Shown: positions 35,687 through 44,248 of the stretch, one piece after another
Layout of the letters: every line of letters begins with the position of its first letter
Position numbering within the stretch: the stretch's first letter is position 1
From: Verrucomicrobiota bacterium
Lineage (GTDB): Bacteria; Verrucomicrobiota; Verrucomicrobiia; Opitutales; Opitutaceae
Length of the DNA stretch: 64,000 bases
Assembly (NCBI GenBank): GCA_023399155.1
Contig: JAEWQP010000030.1
Span: 62,001 to 126,000, forward strand
Reading direction: 5' to 3'
Notes under the pieces: generated by a model
Database searches by the model: none
The model's input: the letters and a program-made list of their open reading frames with translations, nothing else
Told to the model about the DNA's origin: nothing
Program-made: the position numbers and the translations under genes

Positions 35687-37438
35687 TCAGCGCCGTTTCG
35701 CGGCCAGCCAGGATCTCACGTCCGCGAGGCTGCGGGTGTTGAACACCTGCTCACGCGTGAGCCAGCCCTTGCGCGCGGCAAGGACGCCGGCGCGCACGAA
35801 TGCGTAGTGCTCGACTGAATGCGCGTCGGGGTTGATGCTGCAGAGCACGCCCTTCCCGGCCGCGCGGCGCCACCAGCGCCAGTCCATGTCGAGGCGGCGG
35901 GGGTTGGCGTTGAGCTCGATGATCACCCCGTGGGCGGCCGCCGCGTCGATGATGCGCGCGTGGTCGACCCGGCTGCCCTCGCGGGAGAGAAGCAGACGTC
36001 CGGTGGGATGTCCGAGCATCGTGGTGCACGGGTGTTCGATCGCCCGGACGAGCCGCCGTGTCATCTCCTCTTCGTTCTGGCCGAGCGCGTTGTGCACGGA
36101 GACCACGACGTAATCCAGTGTGCGCAGCACTGACTCGTCGAGGTCCAGACGGCCGTCGGCGAGGATGTCGCATTCGATGCCGGTGAAAACGTGCGTGCTG
36201 AAGCGGCCCGAGGCGTTCAGCGCGTGAATGGTCCCGACCTGCGCCGCGAGTCGCGCCTCGTCGAGGCCACGCGCCTGGACCGACGCCTTGGAGTGATCCG
36301 CGATGCCGACGTACTCCCAGCCCAAGGCCTGTGCGCCCGCGACCATCGCCTCGAGGGTCTCGCGTCCGTCCGACTCGGTGGTGTGATTGTGGAAACAGCC
36401 GCGCAGGTCGGACAACTCGACGAGGCGCGGGAGTTCACCGCGTTCCGCGGCCTCGATCTCGCCCATGCCCTCGCGCAACTCCGGTGGAATCAAGTGCAGC
36501 CCGAGCGCGGCGAAGAGCGCGGCCTCGTCGCGCACGTCCGCGGGTGGGGCCGCGGCCGAGTCCGCCGGGCCGCCTGCATCGACCGGCGCAAGGCCCCACT
36601 CGCTCAGGCTGAGTCCTCGCGCGAGCGCGCGCTGCCGCATCTGGACATTGTGCTCCTTCGAGCCCGTGAAGTGGTGCAGCGCATACGCGAACTGCGCCGG
36701 CGGCACGACGCGCAGGTCCGCCTGCAGGCCGTCGGCCAGGCGCACGCTCGATTTGGTCTCCCCGTGGCCAGTGACCTCGGCCACGCCGGGCATGGACGTG
36801 AACCACGCCATCACCGGCGCTGGGTCGGCGGCCGCCACGATGAAGTCGAGGTCGCCCACGGTCTCGAGTCCGCGCCGCAGGCTTCCGGCGTGCTCGGCGC
36901 GCTCAACCTGCGGCAGCGCGCGCAGGCCGGCGAGGATCGGTTCGGCCACGAGAAGCGCCTTCCAGCCATGGTGCCGCCGGCTGTAGGCCTCGCGGTTGCG
37001 GATCCCATCAAGGAGCTTTTGCTGGGTGCGGGCGCCAAACCCCGCGAGCCCGGCGATCCTGTCCTCGGCGCACGCTGTCGCGAGCTTTTCGATACAGTCC
37101 ACGCCCAGCGCCGCGTGCATGGCCCGGATCTTCTTCGCGCCGAGGCCGGGGATTTCGAGCAGCTGCAGAAAGCCCGGCGGGACGGCCGCGCGCTGCCGTT
37201 CGAGAAACTCCAATCGACCGGTCGTCCAGAGTTCGGTGATCTTCCGGGCCAGCGCTTCGCCGATGCCCTTCACCTCGCCCACGCGCCCCTCGCGCACAAG
37301 CACGTCCAGATCCTCCGTGAGCGTCTCGACCGCCCGGGCGCCGTTCTGGTAGGCGCGGATCTTGAACGGATTCTCGCCCTGCAATTCGAGCAGCACCGCA
37401 ATCTCTTCCAGGGCGTCGACGACTTCGTTCCGGGTCAT
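35687..37438 (-). CDS. polX: DNA polymerase/3'-5' exonuclease PolX
   Basis: Repair polymerase of 583 residues from ATG 37438. The N-terminal 8-kDa-like helix-hairpin-helix region (about 1-150, VKGIGEALARKI, IPGLGAKKI, FGARTQQKLLDG) leads to the polymerase X palm with GSLRRGLETVGDLDF, whose Asp196 and Asp198 and a further Asp near 241 bind metal. The C-terminal PHP exonuclease domain (about 340-583) has HNHTTESDG (His350, His352), GIADHSK and GIECDILADG. Arrangement and length match Bacillus PolX. It is the last gene of a minus-strand run after menC and menE, with a 204-base gap before it. Confidence 0.95.
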   Translation of the reverse strand: MTRNEVVDALEEIAVLLELQGENPFKIRAYQNGARAVETLTEDLDVLVREGRVGEVKGIGEALARKITELWTTGRLEFLERQRAAVPPGFLQLLEIPGLGAKKIRAMHAALGVDCIEKLATACAEDRIAGLAGFGARTQQKLLDGIRNREAYSRRHHGWKALLVAEPILAGLRALPQVERAEHAGSLRRGLETVGDLDFIVAAADPAPVMAWFTSMPGVAEVTGHGETKSSVRLADGLQADLRVVPPAQFAYALHHFTGSKEHNVQMRQRALARGLSLSEWGLAPVDAGGPADSAAAPPADVRDEAALFAALGLHLIPPELREGMGEIEAAERGELPRLVELSDLRGCFHNHTTESDGRETLEAMVAGAQALGWEYVGIADHSKASVQARGLDEARLAAQVGTIHALNASGRFSTHVFTGIECDILADGRLDLDESVLRTLDYVVVSVHNALGQNEEEMTRRLVRAIEHPCTTMLGHPTGRLLLSREGSRVDHARIIDAAAAHGVIIELNANPRRLDMDWRWWRRAAGKGVLCSINPDAHSVEHYAFVRAGVLAARKGWLTREQVFNTRSLADVRSWLAAKRR

Positions 37439-37453
37439 GGCTGCGGAGGGATG

Positions 37454-37485
37454 TAACCACTCATAGATACTTATGAACACTAATC
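37454..37485. repeat. Short AT-rich dispersed-repeat-like sequence
   Basis: TAACCACTCATAGATAC, then TTATGAACACTAATC, reads as degenerate units of the AACCACGAATGAACACTAATC type that recur between genes in many Verrucomicrobiota and Acidobacteria. It is followed by AACCGCTGATTTTTGCG, another common unit. It sits just upstream of polX. Confidence 0.35.
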
Positions 37486-37642
37486 CAGACCCGGAGAAAA
37501 GGAACCGCTGATTTTTGCGCCGATCGACGTGTAGGGAAGAACTCCTCGAGCCTGTGTCGCGTGCTGCGATATCAGCGCCAGCCGGCGATCATCCGCGGTT
37601 TCTCCTCCCCAGCCGGCCGCTATCAGTGTCCCTGAGTCTACC

Positions 37643-39004
37643 TCAGTGGTTCCCCTCCGCCAGCGCGCGGAGTGCCCGGCGGTCGAGCTTGCCCGCCTCG
37701 GTCCGCGGCAACGCCGCGACGCGGATGAAACGTTTCGGCACCTTGTGCGCCGCGAGCGTCTGGCGCAGCCGCACGCGCAGGTCGGCATCGTCAAGGGAAC
37801 ATCCGGCGACGATCGCGACGACCATCTCCCCCCAGTGAGGATCGGGCACACCCATCACCGCCACGTCCGTGGCCCCCAGGCCGCGCAGCGCCGCCTCCAC
37901 TTCAAGGGGATCCACCTTCTCGCCGCCCGTGTTGATGATCGAGTCGATCCGGCCGAGCACCGTCAGCCGGCCGGACTCGTCGAGCACGCCCCGATCGCTG
38001 GTCTCGAACACGCTCCACGGCTCGGGTGCCGCGTCCGGGAAGTATCCACAAAACAGCGACACGGCACGCACCCGCACGCGGCCTTCCGTGCCCGCCGCCA
38101 CACTCGTGCCGGATTCGTCGACGATCTCGACGGTTGCATGCGGGAGTGGAGCGCCGACTCCGCCCGATCCGGCGAGGAACTCACCGGGCGGGAGAGCCGT
38201 GATCTGCGCCGCCGTCTCTGTCATGCCATAGCACGGCGCGAGGGCGATGCGCTCAGCCCGGACGCGGGCCAGCAGTTCCGGCCAGGCGGCGGCGCCCCCG
38301 AGGAACACGCACTGGAACGTGCGGAGCCAGTCCGCGCCTCCGGGAAGGTCCAGCAGCCGCGCGAGCTGCGTCGGGACGAGGGAGGTCACGGCGGGCCGGT
38401 CACGCAAAGCCGTGGGAAAGCGTCCGACTGTCGCGCGCGACCAATCCCACAGCGTGAATACGCCGCCGGTCGCGTACGATCGCACCGCCTGCATGAGTCC
38501 GCTCACATGGTGCAGCGGAAGCATGCACACGCTGTCGATCGGGCCGCCACCGAGCCAGGTCTGCAGGCCGTGCGCGGCACGCTCCAGCGTTGCCCAGGTG
38601 TGGACGGCGAAGCGCAACCCCGAGGTGGTGCCGCCGGTGGCGATCATCACACGCGAAGTCGCCGGCGACGCACGCTCCACGCGCACGCGCCCGCAGCTGA
38701 CCAGTTCGCGTCCGCTCCAGAAGTAGTCGCCGTCGACCGCCGCCTCGAAGGCTTCCATCTCGGCAGGCAGGCCCTGCCCGGGGGTCACGAAGGCGTCGAG
38801 CGGATCCTCGTCATGGATGGCGGCGAAGAATCCCGCGAGCTGGTTGAGGGGATTCGCGTCCACCAGCTGCACACGGATCGCGCCGGGATGCCTCGCCCGC
38901 TCGTCACCAAACGCTTGATACGCGTCGTGCAGCGCCTCCACATCGGCGCCCGCGATCCAGCCCTCGCCGCAGCGGCGGCGCCAGCGTTTCAGAGGCGTTT
39001 CCAT
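37643..39004 (-). CDS. menE: o-Succinylbenzoate--CoA ligase
   Basis: Acyl-adenylate-forming ligase of 453 residues that activates o-succinylbenzoate with CoA in menaquinone synthesis. The phosphate loop is ATGGTTSGLRF, the adenine motif is CYGMTETAAQ, the hinge region is GRIDSIINTGGEKVDPLEVE and the catalytic Lys lies in RTEAGKLDRR. The protein is shorter at the N-terminus than long-chain acyl-CoA ligases, as usual for MenE. Assignment to MenE rather than another ligase rests on its 16-base overlap with menC. The other men genes are elsewhere. Confidence 0.9.
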   Translation of the reverse strand: METPLKRWRRRCGEGWIAGADVEALHDAYQAFGDERARHPGAIRVQLVDANPLNQLAGFFAAIHDEDPLDAFVTPGQGLPAEMEAFEAAVDGDYFWSGRELVSCGRVRVERASPATSRVMIATGGTTSGLRFAVHTWATLERAAHGLQTWLGGGPIDSVCMLPLHHVSGLMQAVRSYATGGVFTLWDWSRATVGRFPTALRDRPAVTSLVPTQLARLLDLPGGADWLRTFQCVFLGGAAAWPELLARVRAERIALAPCYGMTETAAQITALPPGEFLAGSGGVGAPLPHATVEIVDESGTSVAAGTEGRVRVRAVSLFCGYFPDAAPEPWSVFETSDRGVLDESGRLTVLGRIDSIINTGGEKVDPLEVEAALRGLGATDVAVMGVPDPHWGEMVVAIVAGCSLDDADLRVRLRQTLAAHKVPKRFIRVAALPRTEAGKLDRRALRALAEGNH

Positions 39005-40014
39005 ACGGAGGCGGGATTAAGGTTCTCGAGTTCGACCGGTCCGAACCACGGCGTGGCGATCGACCCGCCGAACTGGTCGTCGTGAAAGAATGCGGCCGTG
39101 CCGTAACCAAGCGCGCGGGTGATGCCGGTGCGGAGGGCGAGCCCGACGCCGGTGGTGAGACCGACATCGGTCTCCAGGGCGCTGGAAAAGACGAACGGGG
39201 CCGGATCGGCCGCGATCTCGGCGACCAGCGCGTCGGCGCGGCCGGAAAGCGCGGGCTTGATGACGAAAACTCCAGGCCAGCCGCGGTCGCGCCAGCGCTT
39301 GATGTCGTCGGCCGTGAGCACGGCTTCGTCGAGAGCCACCGGCACGCGATGATCGCAGGCGAGCCGGAGGAGATCGTCGCGCGCCTCGGCGGGAAGCGGT
39401 TGCTCGATGAATTCCACCGGCCAATCCTCCGCGGCGGCGAGCCAGCGGACCGCAGACCGGGAGTCCAGTCCGCCATTGGCGTCGAGCCGCAGCTTTGCGC
39501 CCTCGGGCATGCGACCGACGAGGCGATCGATCAGCGCCTGTTCCGCCTGCACATCGGCGACGCCGATCTTGAGCTTGAAGACCGTGAATCCGAGCCCTGC
39601 CGCGCGGTCGAGCGCATCGAGCGCGCCCCAGCCCGAAGGCAGCAGGGCCGCGACGGGGAGACGCTTCGCGCCTGCAGCCGGAGGGCCGGCGTCGTCCTCA
39701 CCGCGCCTGCCCTCGATCGCCGCCGCGGCAGCCGCGGCACAACAGGGCATGCCTCGTCCCGGGTTGAGCAGCCTCTCCGTTTCGGCCGGACTGCCCAGGC
39801 TCTCGCACCAGGCCAGCGCGCCGACGAACGTCTCGGTGTTGAAAGAATGGATCGGGGCGATCTCGCCGAATCCCACCCGACCGTCGTCATCGGCGACACG
39901 GATGATGATGCCTTCGCGCACATCCCACGTGCCGCGGCTGGTGCGCACGGGCATTCGGAACGGGCGCCGGTAGGCCTTGAACGAGAAGCTCAGTCGCGCT
40001 GGAGCTGCATCCAC
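38989..40014 (-). CDS. menC: o-Succinylbenzoate synthase
   Basis: Enolase-superfamily dehydratase of 341 residues producing o-succinylbenzoate in menaquinone synthesis. Catalytic residues are placed as in the superfamily: Lys147-x-Lys149 in FKLKIG, metal ligands Asp178 (LDANG), Glu204 (IEQPL) and Asp229 (LDEAV), and Lys253 in VIKPAL. The capping domain (about 1-110) includes FGEIAPIHSF. An Ala-rich stretch near 93-100 is a small local expansion. It overlaps menE by 16 bases, so the two are translationally coupled. Confidence 0.93.
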   Translation of the reverse strand: MDAAPARLSFSFKAYRRPFRMPVRTSRGTWDVREGIIIRVADDDGRVGFGEIAPIHSFNTETFVGALAWCESLGSPAETERLLNPGRGMPCCAAAAAAAIEGRRGEDDAGPPAAGAKRLPVAALLPSGWGALDALDRAAGLGFTVFKLKIGVADVQAEQALIDRLVGRMPEGAKLRLDANGGLDSRSAVRWLAAAEDWPVEFIEQPLPAEARDDLLRLACDHRVPVALDEAVLTADDIKRWRDRGWPGVFVIKPALSGRADALVAEIAADPAPFVFSSALETDVGLTTGVGLALRTGITRALGYGTAAFFHDDQFGGSIATPWFGPVELENLNPASVWKRL

Positions 40015-40099
40015 GGGCCGCGAGCGAAGACGAGCCGGCGCTCCAGCGCAAGGGTCGAGCGAGCTGGCATCGGTCGGGCAGCGGGCACGACCGCCGCGC

Positions 40100-40825
40100 C
40101 TACATCCCGCACCACTCGCGCATGGTCATCCACACGCCAGGAACGATCCCATGCAGCCAATGCCGTCCCTCGGGAAACGCCCGCACGATCGTCAGCACGC
40201 CGAAGGCCAGGAGCAGGACACCCGTCATGCGAACGAGGATACGTCGCCAGCGCACGCTCCAGCCGCTCGCCAGCCAGCCGAAAAGAAACAGCCCGGGAAA
40301 GGTGGCGAGACCGAACACGGCCGCCCCCGCCCCCGCGGCGAGCACAGAACCGAGGCTGGCCGCCTGAAACAGCACCGCCACGACCAGCCCGCAGGGAAGA
40401 AATCCATTCAGCCAGCCGGTGAAAAAGGCGGGGAGCATACCGCGCGCACCGGATACCGCGGAGATGGCGCGGCACGCGGGCAGCGGCTCGGCGAATCGCC
40501 GCCACCATGCCGCGGCACGAATCTCCAGGAGCTGCATCAGGCCGTAGAGGATCATGAAAACGCCGGCGAACACGGCGACGAAACTTTGCCCCGAGGTGAA
40601 CCATCCAGCCCGGCCGATGACGCCGAGCCCGGCGGCGAGCACCACCGCCAGGAAGGCATAGGTCAGCGCCTTGCCTGCCTGATAGGCGGCGTGTCGGGCG
40701 GCGAGTGCGCCCGTGCCTTGGGCCCCGTGCCCGATGGCGAGCGCGAATCCGCCACACATGCCCACACAGTGACCCGATCCGGCGAGCCCGAGCAGGACGA
40801 AGGCGGTGAGGTCGGTCGCAGACAT
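40100..40825 (-). CDS. SafE/UreH-like membrane protein
   Basis: Membrane protein of 241 residues from ATG 40825 with about six helices. The N-terminus has GHCVGMCGGF, the hallmark of the UreH_2/sulfite-exporter TauE/SafE-like family, and a second Gly/Pro-rich repeat FFTGWLNGFLPCGLVVAVLF. The paired Cys-containing helices suggest metal (copper or nickel) handling; related proteins are found near cytochrome oxidase assembly genes. Here the neighbours are menC and, divergently, thiG, so the role is not set by context. A longer upstream frame was rejected because it translates simple-sequence DNA. Confidence 0.85.
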   Translation of the reverse strand: MSATDLTAFVLLGLAGSGHCVGMCGGFALAIGHGAQGTGALAARHAAYQAGKALTYAFLAVVLAAGLGVIGRAGWFTSGQSFVAVFAGVFMILYGLMQLLEIRAAAWWRRFAEPLPACRAISAVSGARGMLPAFFTGWLNGFLPCGLVVAVLFQAASLGSVLAAGAGAAVFGLATFPGLFLFGWLASGWSVRWRRILVRMTGVLLLAFGVLTIVRAFPEGRHWLHGIVPGVWMTMREWCGM

Positions 40826-40881
40826 GGGACCCACAAGCGTCGCGCGGCGCGGCGGCCGCGTCGAAACCTTTCTCCATGTAA

Positions 40882-40924
40882 GGCGGGTTCTGCAGAGGCA
40901 AGGCGCAGGTTCCCCGAACCCGCC
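40882..40924. repeat. Inverted repeat GGCGGGTTC/GAACCCGCC
   Basis: Perfect nine-base arms at 40882-40890 and 40916-40924 with a 25-base spacer. It lies 57 bases upstream of the SafE-like start. Confidence 0.5.
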
Positions 40925-40947
40925 GCGAGTGCGAATCGGCCCGCTCG

Positions 40948-41017
40948 GCGCGCTCGGTTCCGTGGCCGCGCCTGCGGCCGACAAGACCGGTCGCGCCGCG
41001 AACCGGACCGAGCGCGC
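40948..41017. repeat. Inverted repeat with GCGCGCTCGGT arms
   Basis: GCGCGCTCGGTTCCG at 40948-40962 pairs with CGGACCGAGCGCGC at 41004-41017 with one mismatch or bulge. The spacer is GC-rich with partial pairing of its own. Confidence 0.5.
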
Positions 41018-41060
41018 CCCACCTGCGAAGTCGTCTTCGGGAACGCATGGCAGGTCCCGC

Positions 41061-41094
41061 CCCCTCGCCTCTCGCCTCTCGCCCCTCGCCTCCC
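41061..41094. repeat. Heptamer tract, GCCTCTC units
   Basis: About four units of GCCTCTC or its variants (GCCCCTC, GCCTCCC) in tandem, purine-rich on the minus strand. It abuts the hairpin at 41092-41122. Confidence 0.55.
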
Positions 41095-41122
41095 AAAGCC
41101 GCCGCGGTGCGGCGGCTTTGGG
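41092..41122. repeat. Perfect 14-bp hairpin upstream of thiG
   Basis: CCCAAAGCCGCCGC and GCGGCGGCTTTGGG are perfect arms around a GGT loop. It lies 64 bases before the thiG start. There is no T tract, so it is either a leader structure or a REP-like element. Confidence 0.6.
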
Positions 41123-41186
41123 ATTTACCCCGTCCGTTTGCGCCCTAAGCACAAGCGCTCACCCTTCCGACCAGACCACCCACGCG

Positions 41187-41987
41187 ATGCCTTCGTTCAC
41201 CCTCCCGTCCACCGAGCCGCTCCGGATTGCAGACCGCACGTTTTCCTCGCGGCTCTTTGTGGGCACCGGGAAATTCGCCAGCAACGAGCTGATGCGCGAT
41301 GCCCTGAGGGCAAGCGGGACGGGGCTGGTCACTGTCGCGCTCAAGCGGGCGGATCTTTCCGGCGGGCGCGATCCGTTCGCGAACATTCTCGAGTTCCTTG
41401 AGCCGGACCGCTACCTGGTCCTGCCGAATACGGCCGGTGCCATGAACGCCGAGGAGGCCGTTCGCCTCACCCGGCTCGCCGCCGCCGCCGGCCTGCCCAA
41501 GTGGGTGAAACTCGAGATCCATCCGGATCCGAATTACCTGCTGCCGGACCCGATCGAGACACTCAAGGCGGCCGAAGTGCTCGTGCGCGAAGGGTTCGTC
41601 GTGATGCCCTACATCAACGCCGACCCCGTCCTCGCGCGACGCCTGCAGGACGTCGGTTGCGCGACCGTGATGCCCTTGGGCGCTCCGATCGGGACCAATC
41701 GCGGACTCGAGACGCGCGCGCAGCTCGAGATCATCATCGAGCAGGCCACGGTTCCCGTCGTCGTTGACGCCGGGATTGGTCAGCCGTCGCACGCCGCCGC
41801 TGCGATGGAGCTCGGTGCCGACGCCGTGCTGGTCAACACGGCGATCGCCATCGCCGCCGATCCCGTCGCCGCGGGGCAGGCTTTCGCCGCCGCGGTTCAC
41901 GCCGGGCGACTGGCCCGTGAGATCGGCGTGGGCGCGACCTCGGGTCATGCTGTCGCGACGAGCCCGCTCACGGCGTTTCTCGGATGA
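41187..41987 (+). CDS. thiG: Thiazole synthase
   Basis: TIM-barrel enzyme of 266 residues that forms the thiazole ring of thiamine from deoxyxylulose phosphate, dehydroglycine and ThiS thiocarboxylate. Motifs are FVGTGKF near the N-terminus, LPNTAGA, WVKLEIHPDP (Lys108 corresponds to the Schiff-base lysine), PLGAPIGTNRG and DAGIGQPSHAAAAMELGADAV. It begins a plus-strand cluster with thiH and thiS, separated by a GrpB-family gene. No TPP riboswitch was recognised upstream. Confidence 0.96.
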   Translation: MPSFTLPSTEPLRIADRTFSSRLFVGTGKFASNELMRDALRASGTGLVTVALKRADLSGGRDPFANILEFLEPDRYLVLPNTAGAMNAEEAVRLTRLAAAAGLPKWVKLEIHPDPNYLLPDPIETLKAAEVLVREGFVVMPYINADPVLARRLQDVGCATVMPLGAPIGTNRGLETRAQLEIIIEQATVPVVVDAGIGQPSHAAAAMELGADAVLVNTAIAIAADPVAAGQAFAAAVHAGRLAREIGVGATSGHAVATSPLTAFLG

Positions 41988-42144
41988 GTTTCCCGTTGTC
42001 CATTTCCGCCTGTACTCCGCCCTCGCCCGTCGCCTGCCGCGCGACGCACGACATGGCAACCCCGCGGCGCTCCCGGTTCCGGGGCCGCACCCGTGATCTT
42101 GAAAAGCCTCGGACGGTGAAGCGCCCGTACTGCGCCTTGGCCAC

Positions 42145-42720
42145 ATGCCGCCCCATCCCATGCTGGGCCTGAAATCCGGACTCGTCACGCTCTCCGCGCC
42201 TGATCCGACCTGGCGCAGCGTATTCTACGAGGAAAGCTCGCGCATCCTCGAGGCGGCGCGCGATTTCATCGTCGCGATCGAGCATGTTGGCAGCACGGCG
42301 ATACCGGGCATGCCGGCGAAACCGATCGTCGACATCGCAGCGGCCACGCCGAGTTTCGAAGGGTTTGTCCCCGCCATCTCCCGGATCGAGCGGCTCGGCT
42401 ACGAGTTCCGGGGCGAGTTCGGGGTACCGCGCCGCCATTTCTTCAGGCTCGGCGATCCCACGACCGTGCACTTCCACGTCTTCGAAGAGCAGGGCAAGGA
42501 CTGGCGCGAGCAACTCCTCTTTCGCGATGCGATGCGCGCCTCGGAAGCGCTGCGCGACGAATACCAGGTGTTGAAGGTCGGGCTGGCGCAGAAGTTTGCC
42601 AACGACCGGCCGTCGTACACCGCAGCGAAGGCGGAGTTCATCCTGCGCGTCCTGCGCGACGCCCCCGCCATCCTGGCGGAGGCATCGACCCACGGCGCTT
42701 CATCCTCCATCGAATCCTGA
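42145..42720 (+). CDS. GrpB-family nucleotidyltransferase-like protein
   Basis: Protein of 191 residues. The GrpB/UPF0157 signature is present: IEHVGSTAIPGMPAKPIVDI (about 47-66), the RRHFFRLG segment and HFHVFEEQGKDWREQLLFRD. The family has a polymerase-beta-like nucleotidyltransferase fold and is often fused to CoaE; its substrate is not known with confidence. Its stop overlaps the thiH start by one base, so it is translationally coupled to a thiamine gene. It starts at ATG 42145; MLGLKSG fifteen bases later is possible. Its presence inside the thi cluster could be functional or an insertion of convenience. Confidence 0.88.
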   Translation: MPPHPMLGLKSGLVTLSAPDPTWRSVFYEESSRILEAARDFIVAIEHVGSTAIPGMPAKPIVDIAAATPSFEGFVPAISRIERLGYEFRGEFGVPRRHFFRLGDPTTVHFHVFEEQGKDWREQLLFRDAMRASEALRDEYQVLKVGLAQKFANDRPSYTAAKAEFILRVLRDAPAILAEASTHGASSSIES

Positions 42721-43895
42721 TGCCCACCTTCTCGCAGCTCCACGGCTCACTTGACATCGTCGGCCTGCGGGCGCGCTCGCTGGCGGCGAGCGATGCCGAC
42801 GTGCGCCGCATCCTGGCCCGCGGTCGCGCGACTTCGCTCGGCGACTTCGCCGCGTTGCTTTCGCCGGCGGCGACCGTCCACGTCGAGACGCTCTCACGGC
42901 TCTCGCAGGCCATCACGCAGCGTTTCTTCGGCCGCGCGATCCGGTTGTTCGCGCCGATCTATCTCTCCAACGAGTGCGTGAACGTCTGCAAGTACTGTGG
43001 TTTCTCGCGCCACAACGCGATCCCGCGGATCACCATCACTGTCGAGCAGGTGGAGCGCGAGGTGCGGCTGCTCGCGTCGAAGGGCTTTCGCTCGCTCCTG
43101 CTCGTCGCGGGCGAGCACCCGAAATTTGTCTCCAACGGGTACGTACAGGAGACCATCCGGCGGGTGCTGCCGATCATGCCGGGCGTCTCGCTCGAGCTGG
43201 GTCCGCTCGAGACGCAGGACTACCGCCCGATGGTGGCCGCGGGGGCCGAGGGCCTGGTCGTGTATCAGGAAACCTATCACGAGCCGACCTACCGCGAGCT
43301 GCACACGGCGGGCCCGAAGAAGCACTACGGGTGGCGCATGGATACGCCGGAACGCGGATACGAGGCGGGGTTTCGCCGGCTAGGCATCGGCGCGCTCTTC
43401 GGCCTGCATGACTGGCGTTTCGACGCGATCTCCGTCGCCGCCCACGCCCTGCACCTGCTGAAAACCTGCTGGAAGGCGCAGGTCACCATCAGCCTGCCGC
43501 GGATGCGCCCGGCGGCGGGCGGCTGGCAGTCGCCGGCCGAGCACTTCCTGCCCGATCGCGAGTTTGTGCAGACGATCTGCGCGCTGCGGCTGCTCCTGCC
43601 GCACTGCGGGCTCGTGCTCTCGACGCGCGAACCGCCGCGGCTGCGCGACGGGCTCGTGCGCGTCGGCATCACCACCATGAGCGCGGGGGCGAGCACGGAG
43701 CCCGGCGGCTACAGCCATTTCGACGAATCGAGCTGGACCCCGACGGCGGAACAGGCGGGCGAACAGTTTCACATTGCCGATGAACGCCCGCCGCACGAGG
43801 TGGCGGCCATGATCCGCCGCCAGGGGTACGAGCCGGTGTGGAAGGATTTCGACCAGGCGCTCGTCGCCAGCAACGAACCGGCGCTGACCGCGTGA
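42720..43895 (+). CDS. thiH: 2-Iminoacetate synthase (radical SAM)
   Basis: Radical SAM lyase of 391 residues that cleaves tyrosine to dehydroglycine and p-cresol for thiazole formation under low oxygen. The cluster motif CVNVCKYC gives Cys86, Cys90 and Cys93. Other family segments are YLSNECVNVCKYCGF, VYQETYHEPTYRELH, KKHYGWRMDTPERGYEAGFRR and SLPRMRPAAGG. Use of ThiH rather than the oxygen-dependent glycine oxidase ThiO fits an anaerobic or facultative host. It is followed immediately by thiS. Confidence 0.95.
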   Translation: MPTFSQLHGSLDIVGLRARSLAASDADVRRILARGRATSLGDFAALLSPAATVHVETLSRLSQAITQRFFGRAIRLFAPIYLSNECVNVCKYCGFSRHNAIPRITITVEQVEREVRLLASKGFRSLLLVAGEHPKFVSNGYVQETIRRVLPIMPGVSLELGPLETQDYRPMVAAGAEGLVVYQETYHEPTYRELHTAGPKKHYGWRMDTPERGYEAGFRRLGIGALFGLHDWRFDAISVAAHALHLLKTCWKAQVTISLPRMRPAAGGWQSPAEHFLPDREFVQTICALRLLLPHCGLVLSTREPPRLRDGLVRVGITTMSAGASTEPGGYSHFDESSWTPTAEQAGEQFHIADERPPHEVAAMIRRQGYEPVWKDFDQALVASNEPALTA

Positions 43896-43915
43896 ACCCT
43901 GCATTCACCGCGACC

Positions 43916-44128
43916 ATGAGGACCACCATCGCCATCACCGCCAACGGCAAGCGCTATGACGTGCCGGCCGGCCAGAAGCTCGATGACTTCATCGTCACCG
44001 TGGGTCTCCAGCCCAAGCTCGTCGTGGTCGAGCGCAACGGCATGGCGCTCACGCCGGCTGAAGCCCGCTCCGCCGTGCTCGCGGCCGACGATGTCCTGGA
44101 GATCGTGCGAATCGTGGCCGGGGGTTGA
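43916..44128 (+). CDS. thiS: Sulfur carrier protein ThiS
   Basis: Ubiquitin-like protein of 70 residues ending in the required Gly-Gly (VRIVAGG), which is adenylated and converted to a thiocarboxylate to donate sulfur to the thiazole. The beta-grasp core has ITANGKRYDVPAG and VVVERNGMALTPAEA. ATG 43916 gives the family length; a GTG at 43892 overlapping the thiH stop by four bases would add eight residues and give coupling. thiF is not in the window. Confidence 0.93.
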   Translation: MRTTIAITANGKRYDVPAGQKLDDFIVTVGLQPKLVVVERNGMALTPAEARSAVLAADDVLEIVRIVAGG

Positions 44129-44134
44129 CCCCAA

Positions 44135-44246
44135 CTCGTTCTCCACCCTCTTTCTCTTCAATCTTTCTTCCCTCGTGCGGCCCCGATGAAGGCGGAGACG
44201 GGAGGAGCGGGAGAAAGAGAAAGAGTAAGAGTAAGATTGGGGAGAC
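44135..44246. repeat. Facing pyrimidine and purine simple-sequence tracts
   Basis: A CTCTTTCTC-rich tract (44135-44176) faces a GAGAAAGAGTAAGA-rich tract (44198-44246) across a 21-base GC spacer. They are partial reverse complements, giving an imperfect hairpin in the thiS-apaG gap. The purine arm ends in GGGGAG, which doubles as the apaG ribosome-binding site. Confidence 0.6.
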
Positions 44247-44248
44247 TT

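Larger units (their letters stand above)
40826..41186. other. Divergent gap with hairpins and a simple-sequence tract, no riboswitch seen
   Basis: This 361-base region between the SafE-like gene and thiG contains three inverted repeats and a heptamer tract but no gene. I looked for the conserved CTGAGA...GAACCTGATC core of a TPP (THI-box) riboswitch upstream of thiG and did not find it. Confidence 0.5.

Noticed and set aside
40826..41186. TPP riboswitch upstream of thiG
   Set aside because: Its conserved core sequences were not found by eye; only hairpins and a heptamer tract are present. A covariance search would be decisive.
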